Below, piece by piece: positions 26,201 to 38,200 of a stretch of DNA of 64,000 nucleotides (position 1 is the stretch's first letter; the number at the start of each line of letters is the position of its first letter). The notes beneath the pieces are model-generated. The model was not told where the DNA came from. It did no database searches and saw nothing but the letters and a program-made list of their open reading frames with translations. The translations under genes and the position numbers were made by a program. The DNA comes from Anisakis pegreffii (lineage: Eukaryota; Nematoda; Chromadorea; Rhabditida; Anisakidae): the NCBI GenBank assembly GCA_035041965.1, contig JAPYMA010000191.1, forward strand, positions 1 through 64,000, read 5' to 3'.

Positions 26201-29200
26201 TCTTTGTTGGGACTGAAGTATATCAAGTTTTGCATCTTTATTCAGATTCGTACGTGTCAATCAGTTAAGCTTGGTGGACATTGGGGAATCGTTGATTTCA
26301 GGATTCAAAGTAATTGTTATACGGGTGTGGAGGGCAAATCAGTGCTCTTCATCCTTGTTGGTATTGACCGGCTAAGAGAGACGACTGAAGATAGTGCGAC
26401 CGAGTTGTTGAGGGCGATTTTTGAGAGGAATTGTGTTGTTGCAAGAGCAAACGAAGAAATTCACTTCTCGAATGTGGTAATATTGCTTTTGGAGATTTTC
26501 TGTCATCTAATAGGCGGTCACCTGTTGTGTGCAGTGGAACTGCTGTCCTTGTGGATGGGTACAATGTACAATTGAGAAGATGGAAATATTATGCTGAATC
26601 AGAGAACTTCATACAATTTCTCCTCCTTCATTTGAATAATCTGTTGGTGACTTGAGCATTCGTATTGCTCTATTTCGTCGACTTCTACGAAAATGGATTG
26701 AATTTGGAAGTTTTTGGAAATGGAAGTTTTTGAAAATTTGGAAGTTTGAAGTTTTGGAAATTTTCGAATTGCACTCCCTTTTTTTTCAAGCATTTCATTG
26801 GTGAATACACTACCGTTGCAAATCAGCAATTTACGATGAACAGTATGGGAGCGCGACTTCAACGACATTGGTTTCCGTTGCAGATTGAAAATCCGGTTGG
26901 TTGATCGTGGTAAACAGCTGAAAAATACATCATCCTACAAAAACCTTTTACATTGTATTCACCTTGACTCGAATACGACACAGAAGTGATGCATGTGCAG
27001 TGAAATTATGCAGTTCGCTTCGCATTTCTCTCAAAACTGTCACTGTGGACTTTTCAAAACACTTTTGAAACAAAATTTCATCGCAACGTTTCCAAACACA
27101 TTTGCGCATCACCTGATCGAGATTCTCTCTAAGTTTGTTGACTTTTTTTCAAATAATATTCCAAAGAATGAGAGTTCATCTGCAGTTAGCTTCAGCATCG
27201 GAACAACACGGTGAAATCGTGGAGAAAAATAGCAACAACGTATTGTTCTCAGTTTCGCAGTGCAAATACAAAACTTTTACAAAACGCGGCCGAGGACGAA
27301 TTTAATGCAGCAATGCGACCAACTGATTTCTATCCGATACAAGGAAATGACGAAAAGTTGGTATTCATTGACCAATTTTGAATAATGGCGCCAGCCATTT
27401 AAAATTACTCAAAATACATGATCATTCATCAGGGTCAAAGCTACCTAACAGACGAAATTATCGAAACTCAAGCAAAAGATCAATTTGATTCCATTTCAAG
27501 GCTCGGAACTTTTTCGAAGTTTTTTTTGTGACACTGGCAATCGTGTTATTCCTAATCCTTCAATTTCTAACCGTCATGTTGACAAGCCTGCTCGTTGATG
27601 CTTTACTGTGATGTGGAATGTGGAATTGTGGAATTTCTGAATTCAAAAAGCAAACGCAAGTGCTCCCATTGATCAGTATCATAGAACACTGAATGTCAAA
27701 ACAGAATCTCTTGGGGATAAAAAAAAGCGATGGTGAGTCCGAAGGTCTTGAGGAGGCTATTGGGCGTCAACGACTCGCAAGCGCTATCCGACCACTGTCG
27801 TGACGCGGTGACTTTTGCCTGCTGCCTTTCGGCCCTGAGCCGTGCGTCACTCATTAGACGACCAGGTGTCTCCAGGCTCCCCTGGTGATACCTTGTCGAC
27901 GCCACGCTTGGTCTGGACGCTCGGTCGTCGCCGCCAAACACCCAACAGGACTCCTCCTCTCACTCCGTCCTTCACCATCTACCTGCCAGTCACTTGCATT
28001 ACAGGCGCCCGCCACGACACCCGGTGCTAGAGCACATGAAGAAACATAATAAATATTTTAAAAAATTGGCCGGCCAGATTTAAAAAAAGCGATGGTGAGT
28101 CCGAAGGTCTTGAGGAGGCTATTGGGCGTCAACGACTCGCAAGCGCTATCCGACCACTGTCGTGACGCGGTGACTTTTGCCTGCTGCCTTTCGGCCCTGA
28201 GCCGTGCGTCACTCATTAGACGACCAGGTGTCTCCAGGCTCCCCTGGTGATACCTTGTCGACGCCACGCTTGGTCTGGACGCTCGGTCGTCGCCGCCAAA
28301 CACCCAACAGGACTCCTCCTCTCACTCCGTCCTTCACCATCTACCTGCCAGTCACTTGCATTACAGGCGCCCGCCACGACACCCGGTGCTAGAGCACATG
28401 AAGAAACATAATAAATATTTTAAAAAATTGGCCGGCCAGATTTAAAAAAGCGATGGTGAGTCCGAAGGTCTTGAGGAGGCTATTGGGCGTCAACGACTCG
28501 CAAGCGCTATCCGACCACTGTCGTGACGCGGTGACTTTTGCCTGCTGCCTTTCGGCCCTGAGCCGTGCGTCACTCATTAGACGACCAGGTGTCTCCAGGC
28601 TCCCCTGGTGATACCTTGTCGACGCCACGCTTGGTCTGGACGCTCGGTCGTCGCCGCCAAACACCCAACAGGACTCCTCCTCTCACTCCGTCCTTCACCA
28701 TCTACCTGCCAGTCACTTGCATTACAGGCGCCCGCCACGACACCCGGTGCTAGAGCACATGAAGAAACATAATAAATATTTTAAAAAATTGGCCGGCCAG
28801 ATTTAAAAAAAGCGATGGTGAGTCCGAAGGTCTTGAGGAGGCTATTGGGCGTCAACGACTCGCAAGCGCTATCCGACCACTGTCGTGACGCGGTGACTTT
28901 TGCCTGCTGCCTTTCGGCCCTGAGCCGTGCGTCACTCATTAGACGACCAGGTGTCTCCAGGCTCCCCTGGTGATACCTTGTCGACGCCACGCTTGGTCTG
29001 GACGCTCGGTCGTCGCCGCCAAACACCCAACAGGACTCCTCCTCTCACTCCGTCCTTCACCATCTACCTGCCAGTCACTTGCATTACAGGCGCCCGCCAC
29101 GACACCCGGTGCTAGAGCACATGAAGAAACATAATAAATATTTTAAAAAATTGGCCGGCCAGATTTAAAAAAAGCGATGGTGAGTCCGAAGGTCTTGAGG

Positions 29201-32200
29201 AGGCTATTGGGCGTCAACGACTCGCAAGCGCTATCCGACCACTGTCGTGACGCGGTGACTTTTGCCTGCTGCCTTTCGGCCCTGAGCCGTGCGTCACTCA
29301 TTAGACGACCAGGTGTCTCCAGGCTCCCCTGGTGATACCTTGTCGACGCCACGCTTGGTCTGGACGCTCGGTCGTCGCCGCCAAACACCCAACAGGACTC
29401 CTCCTCTCACTCCGTCCTTCACCATCTACCTGCCAGTCACTTGCATTACAGGCGCCCGCCACGACACCCGGTGCTAGAGCACATGAAGAAACATAATAAA
29501 TATTTTAAAAAATTGGCCGGCCAGATTTAAAAAAAGCGATGGTGAGTCCGAAGGTCTTGAGGAGGCTATTGGGCGTCAACGACTCGCAAGCGCTATCCGA
29601 CCACTGTCGTGACGCGGTGACTTTTGCCTGCTGCCTTTCGGCCCTGAGCCGTGCGTCACTCATTAGACGACCAGGTGTCTCCAGGCTCCCCTGGTGATAC
29701 CTTGTCGACGCCACGCTTGGTCTGGACGCTCGGTCGTCGCCGCCAAACACCCAACAGGACTCCTCCTCTCACTCCGTCCTTCACCATCTACCTGCCAGTC
29801 ACTTGCATTACAGGCGCCCGCCACGACACCCGGTGCTAGAGCACATGAAGAAACATAATAAATATTTTAAAAAATTGGCCGGCCAGATTTAAAAAAAGCG
29901 ATGGTGAGTCCGAAGGTCTTGAGGAGGCTATTGGGCGTCAACGACTCGCAAGCGCTATCCGACCACTGTCGTGACGCGGTGACTTTTGCCTGCTGCCTTT
30001 CGGCCCTGAGCCGTGCGTCACTCATTAGACGACCAGGTGTCTCCAGGCTCCCCTGGTGATACCTTGTCGACGCCACGCTTGGTCTGGACGCTCGGTCGTC
30101 GCCGCCAAACACCCAACAGGACTCCTCCTCTCACTCCGTCCTTCACCATCTACCTGCCAGTCACTTGCATTACAGGCGCCCGCCACGACACCCGGTGCTA
30201 GAGCACATGAAGAAACATAATAAATATTTTAAAAAATTGGCCGGCCAGATTTAAAAAAAGCGATGGTGAGTCCGAAGGTTTTGAGGAGGCTATTGGGCGT
30301 CAACGACTCGCAAGCGCTATCCGACCACTGTCGTGACGCGGTGACTTTTGCCTGCTGCCTTTCGGCCCTGAGCCGTGCGTCACTCATTAGACGACCAGGT
30401 GTCTCCTGGCTCCCCTGGTGATACCTTGTCGACGCCACGCTTGGTCTGGACGCTCGGTCGTCGCCGCCAAGCACCCAACAGGACTCCTCCTCTCACTCCG
30501 TCCTTCACCATCTACCTGCCAGTCACTTGCATTACAGGCGCCCGCCACGACACCCGGTGGAACTTTAGAAATTTTCGCTAGGAATAAATGTGGAAGTATA
30601 GAAATTTTCGCTAGAAATAAATGTAAGGCACGTTAGATACAATAATAAGCACTGATTTCATGCCACATTCACCTCTTTTATTACGCTGGAGTTTTGAAGC
30701 ATATTTTGAAGTGGCTTTAAGCGTTGCAAATTCCTTTTTTCAATGTTTTCACAGGAATGTGATCACGGACGGCTCGCAAAATACTCTTCGATCTTGTGAC
30801 CAATTTGTGATAAATGGACTTGAACATGGACCTCTGCTCAACTTAGCCACCCTGAAACAGGATCTTATAGAGTGGCTTTTGGTGAACTTGTTCCGCAATT
30901 ATCCACTCAAAAAGAAATTGCTTTTTCAAACTGTTTTTCTGTCTACTTTCCTTTTTTGTCTGCAAACTTTATTTTTCTCATTGTTGCGCTAAGATAAGAG
31001 AGCCATTATGTCATTATCTGTTTATTAAGTAAGCAGAAAGAGATTGAACCAAACGAATGGGCTGGAATTACGATTTGTGACTACAGCTCAAAGCATATCG
31101 CTTTGCTCACGAAAATCATCAGTTCTCATAATGGTCACTGCGTTTTGATCGGTATGTTTTCTGCTCAAATCGCTGATGATTTTCCACCTTCTCATTCTCA
31201 CATTGAAAATCTTAACTTCATTTCTTGATGGTCATCCTCTTTTTGCTCAATCAGATCATAACGTGACAACAACTCACATGATATCTTTCCATTTTCTGTT
31301 ATCACACACCCTACTATCCCACCTCCTTATTTACTCAATCATCTTATATTCTCATCTATTTTACGGCCTTCCTGAATGCCTTTAACTGGCAATCTTTAGT
31401 ATTCCCTTGGATACAGATGACAAAATCTAGTAACCCATCATTAATGATAACAATTATCATGTTGTCTTCATTAAATGTGATTGATTTCGACTATATCACC
31501 ATGAATAAATACTACGAATGGGCTGAAATTACGAAATTATTACTGATTACTACTAACAATTTAAGGTTTCTGATTTTCATGCTGAATGAAATAAATTTCT
31601 TAAGGAGAGGATAGTCTCGGTCAGGAAGGGATATGCGAGTTCGTGGCACACTTGTCGAACTGCTTATTTGATTCGTTCACTACTCAGATAACCAAAGAAT
31701 ATTGGGATGATCTTCTGCTCAGGGTACTTGCCTTTTTCAGTTTATTTTGCTGTTCTTCATACTTTGGACCGTTGATCTTTGTATGTACATCGAGTAATTC
31801 GTCAAGATAATTCCATGTTTCAGACTGTTCGTTCATGTATTACTGATAACAATCGTCACGTTCTCTTCATAAATGATGCATTCTTCACAAAGTGCATTCG
31901 TGATGTTGTGTTGAGTGATGTTAATGAGCTTCTCAATAACGGAGGACTATCAATACGCTTGTTCACATATGAAATCGTTAATGAACTTATCGATAAAGTC
32001 GCCTTGAGTTCATATGTGCAGGTAATAGTTTGATGCTTTTGTTTGTTCCATCAACACTGATTTCGGATTTTATCAAAGTATCTCCTCGATGAATTTATCA
32101 CAGATTTGAAGTTTTTGCTCAATGAAGCCACTGTGAGGAATAAAAGTGGGTCCATTTTTTACACTATCTAGACAAGTTGCATTCAACCTTTGAGCGAAGT

Positions 32201-35200
32201 TGCATTCATCAAATTCCAGAACCGTATCTCTTCTGATTCACCAGAATCTCTTCTGATCCACTATTTTCAGGAATCGACGAAATGGAATTATTATGACAGA
32301 GTTTGTCAGAGAGTTTCGACAAATGTACACATAATTTTGAGTTGTTCACAAAAATCATTTGATAGAATCACTTCCGTTTACTCGAATTTTGGTCATTACG
32401 CAGCTGTTGATCATTTCGATGAATGGAACTTCTCTGATAAAATGGAAATGATTATCACTAGTATTCGACGATCATGCGAATTGAGTGAGGAGAAGGTGAA
32501 ATTCAGCTTCAAAGCTTCACTTTGAGTTCACAGCTGATATAATTTATGTTCTGAGAGGATCATTTACAAATTTTTCAGATATCAGACTTGAGCAGAAAAT
32601 TTCTGGCAATTCATTCATTCCTACCGTCTCTCGGGTACGTTGCCTCTTATCACTGGCACATTTTTATCCCAAATTCCAACGACATCTTAATGGATTTGTT
32701 GGATGCATGATTGAAAAGAACCAAACTTTTCAAATCGAATTCAGCAGTGAGAACTGTGTGACATCCGATTAAACTTCAGTGATGTTGAGTTCTTTATAGA
32801 ATCCTTCCATTGTCATCTTGCTTGATCAACTTTGTTGAAACGTTCTGTTTCATTTTCGAGCGTCGCAAAGACGCAATTCGGAAACGTCAAAAGAGGTTGG
32901 ATTAATCTATGATTATTATTCACGGATTTGTCCCTCGCATTGATCTTTCTATGCAAGTCCCATATTTGGGAGAAGTCGACCACAATGTTGGAAATCTCCT
33001 CATTTATCAGGCCATTTGAAGGTACGAACTCGGTCTAGAGAAGGTTGTGCGAGCTGAACAACAAATAAGGGATTTGCAGTCTGAAATTGCACGCCTTCAG
33101 CCAGAACTTATGAGAACGTCTACAGAAACGAGGTTAACCTTAGTTCAAGGATGGTAGTGCATCTAGAAGAAGGCATGGCCAACAAAGTCACTGAATAAAC
33201 TCATCATGATCAGTTCAAATCTCTGAAAGGAGCATTACCGCTTTCGTACGTAAGAATAAGAAGCCAGTGAATTTACAGCTGTATAAACTTATGCATGCTA
33301 GCTATATCAGAACAGTGGAATAGAGTAGGTTAGTTATGTAGATTAAGTAATATGCAAAAAAGCATCAGATTGCAGCATACTGATGAGTAGAATTGAACAA
33401 GAAACAATTGAAATGGAGAATGCACGTGAAATCGTCGCAGCTGATGAAGCTCGTGCTAATGCAGCAGCCACAAACGCACAGACGTTAAAGGTACGATCGT
33501 GTAGTATCATGCATTCTTTACAATGCTCAGCGATGACTTCACTGCACTGTCCCAAGGATGAGAAGCTTTTCAACTGCTGAGAAGATTACATCCTGTGATT
33601 CCAGTCAGAAAGTGAACAAGAGCTGGCTGATGCAATGCCAGCATTAGATAGTGCAATAGATGCACTTCATACGTTGGATCACCGTGATATCAGCACCTTA
33701 AAATCGATGCGATATCCACCGCGAGGTGTTCGTCTTTGCATGGAGGCCGTATGCATTCTACTTGATGAAGCACCTGTAAAAACAGTCGACTCAGTAAATT
33801 TCACCCCAATTATCGCACATAATTTATCTTTTCAAAACTTTTACAATTTATACCAACTCTCATTTGACGTCAAGAAACTTAATTTGATCATTTGCTCGAA
33901 CTTGCTATCGTTATGTGACCTTGAAAGGTTTGATCTTGTAGACTTTCCTCCTTCAATGGACGGGCAACTATAAGCAGTGTTAATTTGCAGCTTGGTCATG
34001 TCACAATGGATTACTGGGTGAAAGGTCAAAAAGTGCTATCGGATCTCCGTTTTCTCACTCGTATACGCAACTTCGAAAAGGATACCATTCCCGCAAAGAC
34101 CATTGACATAATCCGAAAGTAGGCTTGCTTGCTGTTCTGGGGATATTTACATTCCTATTTTGTGCCAGTATTTCGAAGACTCAATCTGAAAGCATTCATA
34201 TCAGATGGTATCGAGCTTTCTTATGTTGTGAAATTTGAAGGATTATGCCAGATTCTTTTCATTTCAATTTGCTCAGTTTCTAAAAGAGACACAGTTTCTC
34301 TACGGACTCAAAATGCTGTTTGGCCAGGTTTTGCCAACCCAGAGAATATAACTTTTAGAAAGGATTTTTTTGCAGAAAATATCTATCAATGGATGAATTC
34401 GATCCTGAAGTTGTGCGACAGGCTAGTTTGATACGAATTCCCAGTTAAAACACTTCTTTCTTTTTCCCGAAATGATATCTCACAATCAGTCATTTATCGT
34501 TGTGATTTATGCAATTCTGCCTGTTGTGTTTCACAGGCGTTTTTTTAGTTTCGATCTCTTTCATTGCTTGCTTTTGTAGACTATTTATCAATCTCCAATT
34601 CTATTCGAATTGCCAGAAAGTTGCTTTGCTTTTTCCGGTTGTTTCCCCAGCATGAGAACACTTTACAGTCGTCATTGGCTGCCGAGGGTCTGTGTCTATG
34701 GGTAAAAGCTATTGATGCATATGATCGTATTGCAACAATCGTTGCGCCGAAGCGTGAAAAACTCAAAGCAGCTGAGCGTTATGTCAAAAAACAAATGAAA
34801 CAACTAGATCTGCGTCGAAAAGCGCTTCAGGTTGGCTTGCGATTATGTTGAATTTTCTCATAATCTGCCTTAGATGAATTTATAAAAGATCAAAAGTTGA
34901 GAGCAAATCACCGATAAAGAATATTTATTTGATATTTGGTTTTCAGGAGGTAACAGAACATTTGCAATCGTTAAGTGATAGCTTCAGTCGTATGAGTCAG
35001 CGAAAACAAGAGTTACTTCTACAAATCCAGTCGTGCGAACAACGAATGACAAGAATACAAAGACTTGTTGTAGCACTCGGTTAATATCATGCTCTGATTT
35101 ACGCTCGCAATGCTTCTGTCGAGTGGAACGCAGTCGTTGATGATGAAGCATTTGGGAAGCGTCTAGAAGCAGCTCTTAATAATATTTAAACTGATTCTAG

Positions 35201-38200
35201 GAGGAGAGAAAGACAGATGGCAAAGCCAGTTGTTTGTCGAACTGAATGACGAACTAGAACGTGCTGAGCAAAACGCTTTGCTAGGATCGATTGCCATTGA
35301 ATATTTATCAGCGTATACATCAAAATCCAGAAATGTTCGTCACAAAATTCTACAGTATCATTTATAATCTTATAGGGCAAAAAGTTGTTGACATAAACAC
35401 ATTACATACCTTTCTGAGGTACTCGATTTTATAGTTACTAAGTAGCATCGCTCAACTTGAGCTAAGACCAACTTGAACACTCATTATTAAATGCAGTTAG
35501 CAGGCAGTGTTCTAGGATGTGCTTGATAAGATTCGCGAACATCTTGGAATTATGGAAGCATTCAATCTGCAAATGATTTGTGATGGGGAACGTCCATCCG
35601 AAAACGCCATAATGCTGGAGAATTCACGGCGAGTACCGCTCATCATCAATTCTCGAGGTATTCATCAACGAGCATCTCTAAGCAGAGGCTTGTTTTTGAC
35701 ACGCAAAGCACTATGTTTGAGCAACTTTCTATTTTCTTTCGAATTAGTTCCGCATCTGAATGCTGCTGAAAACAACTATGAGTTGATGGCTTGTTATTCG
35801 CAAGTTGAAGTGCTATCAATAAATAGCCAATGAATTAAGCATCGACTGTTGCTCAAAAACATTTGGTGACGTTACACATGTCTTAGCACTACCAGTACCG
35901 ATTTCCAGGTGAAGCGAAATCATTTCTCAGACAGTTGCATGCTGATCGATTGCTTGTCGTTGACGTATCTGAACGACGATTGCCGAGTCTCATTCAAAAC
36001 GCAATCACGAGCGGCACTGCAGTTCTAGTAGAATCGCTTCAGCACGAAACCATTCCACCGTTTATACTTTCAGTTCTTACATTCCACATTATCTCACTGA
36101 ACAAACAACAGGTTCTCAACATTTTCCATGCCTTTCATCTCACTATCACTCCCACTGGAATTGGGTTTGGTATCCTCTGTTAATCCTCTGTCAAGAGCAA
36201 TAATTTTATTGTGAATAACAAGAGAAACTACAGATTATTGTGTAACGGTGGGGCTTTCGAAACTTCGAAATGAATTAAATCAGTATTTGAAAACAGATCC
36301 AATAGAATACAATTTTTTGTTGCATAAAAATCATATTGACCACTACATGGAATTAGATTTTAGTTTGTGATATTCGACGGTAAAAAAATCGCTTACAATG
36401 ATGCATTTCGACTCTATCTGTGCACCGACAAACCACGTACAAGTTTCTCGGCTGCTTTCCTCTCTAAAGTGAGTGAAAACAAACCTCCTGTGTATTTTCA
36501 TATTTGTTATTGATCTTGTCAGTCAAAATTCTAGTCGTTTTCGAGGCTATCATCACAAACCAAAATTCAGATTGTACCAATCGACTGCGCAATGAGCGAT
36601 GAAGAGATTCATGCCAAATTGTGGCAAGTTATATATTCGAGTACAGCTCCGGCACTTCAGAAAAGAAGCAAAGAATTGAGTGAAGAAAAAGTGAGTTGCT
36701 GACTCAACCTCTTCTTTTTTTTCAATAATATTTTCCCAAGCCAACCAACTTGAAGCAATTTATGAATGATATCAATGTGTGCATTTTGAGCTGATTGCTA
36801 GTTGTAATTGGATGATAATATGTACCATTCAAATAATCGAATCAACACAACACTTTGAATTGATTTGTATTTCTTGAGGTGCGCCTTGATCAACAACTCG
36901 CGATGTGTGAGCAAAATCTGTTGACAATGTTAGCGAATGTTGGTGAATTAGAAGATGAGAGAGCGATCGAATTGCTATCGGAATCGAAACAGCTAAATCT
37001 CGAAAGCGATGCTGTTGCGGTAAAGTTTTTACATCAGCCTATATTTTTCACATTCGTTTTTTAAGTGGTTGATGCATCAAGATCACCTGTTTAGAAAGCA
37101 TGATCTTATGCCGCTACGTCAATCTTTGCATGTTCAGCTCAGCTGTCTTATGATTGACTGAAGATTGCTGAATGCGAACATTATCAAAACTACATGCTAA
37201 TTTGAGGCATAAACTTCACTTGTGGTTAAAAATAATCGAATTCATAAAATAATAGAAGTGATCGAATAAAGTAATAGAAGTCGATTACAGAGTGAATTAA
37301 AACAAATGAGCAATCAAATAACTCAAATCAAAGCAGACTACTGGTCTATTATTGATCAAATAACTCATAAGATCAGACTGATTGAATCGTTAAATATTCT
37401 GCTACCAATTTACCGCTTCTCTATCGATGTCCTCATCGAGCTTTTCGCAAAGGTTCCTTCTTGAGCCATTGCTTTTTTATGGTAGAGAATGATTTTCCTC
37501 AAGCATCACTTCTTAATTTCTTTGGGAAAATCGTCTTGATCACCCCCACTAAACATGATGTTCCCACTTCTTTTATCTTTACCAACATTCCAAATTGAAG
37601 TTTATTCGTGTTTTGCTGAGATAAAATAGTTTCGTTTCGGCATACTTGTAAGTACCACTAACATTAGACGACATTTTGGACCGTTTGCTCTCTTAGCATT
37701 TGGCCAATTTGTTTTTCATTTGCTGCTTCAAGAGCACTCTACATTTTCCTCGAATTCAGAAAATCCGTGTGTTGAGTAGCTCTCAAGAAGGGATCAATGT
37801 GAAATCGATCGCAGATCAATCAGCGTCGTGTTTCGATGAGCTCTCATGTGCACTATTCGATGAACATCGTCAAATCTTCGACGTACTAATCAAATCAAAA
37901 CTCAACGAGCAACAGTTCGACAGCTTTTCTTGTTAAAGTTTCCCAACCAGTATAAAGGAGAATTCCGCTATCTTCAACGCTTAAGAATAATTTCAATAAC
38001 ACACCTATCAGCAATAACCAATCCGTTGATGTAAGCAACATAATTCGTTTCTGTTGAAGGTTGGCTAAAGTGGATTGGCAGAAGTTGAGAGATCTTTCGA
38101 AGAGTGACTGTGAAACATCAACAATTGATATTTTCAAGGCTCACTTAGCTGCTGATTATCACACACCAATTGCGTTGATTGTTCGACAAGAATCATTATC

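Larger units (their letters stand above)
27719..30558 (-). repeat. tandem array of eight 362-bp SRP RNA gene units inside a dynein-2 intron
   Basis: Eight head-to-tail units, each about 306 bp of RNA gene plus a spacer of about 56 bp. Near identity between units points to recent amplification or gene conversion. The spacer contains TATTTATTATG (minus strand) and the palindrome GGCCGGCC. The intron runs from about 27.5 kb (after the exon with GQSYLTDEIIETQ) to 30.75 kb (before NVITDGSQNTLRSCDQFV), so the array does not break the dynein reading frame. Confidence 0.95.

Noticed and set aside
27719..30558. CRISPR array or Helitron-derived satellite
   Set aside because: The repeat is far too long for CRISPR and there are no variable spacers; Helitron ends were considered because of a CTAG near the unit junction, but no proper hairpin was found and the SRP RNA explanation accounts for the unit.
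27842..30636. Repeated open frames beginning MRHSLDDQVS (+) and MFGGDDRASR (-) as a tandem protein-gene family
   Set aside because: They are explained by the SRP RNA gene on the minus strand, whose structural landmarks are complete; the frames have no start context, introns or family similarity.
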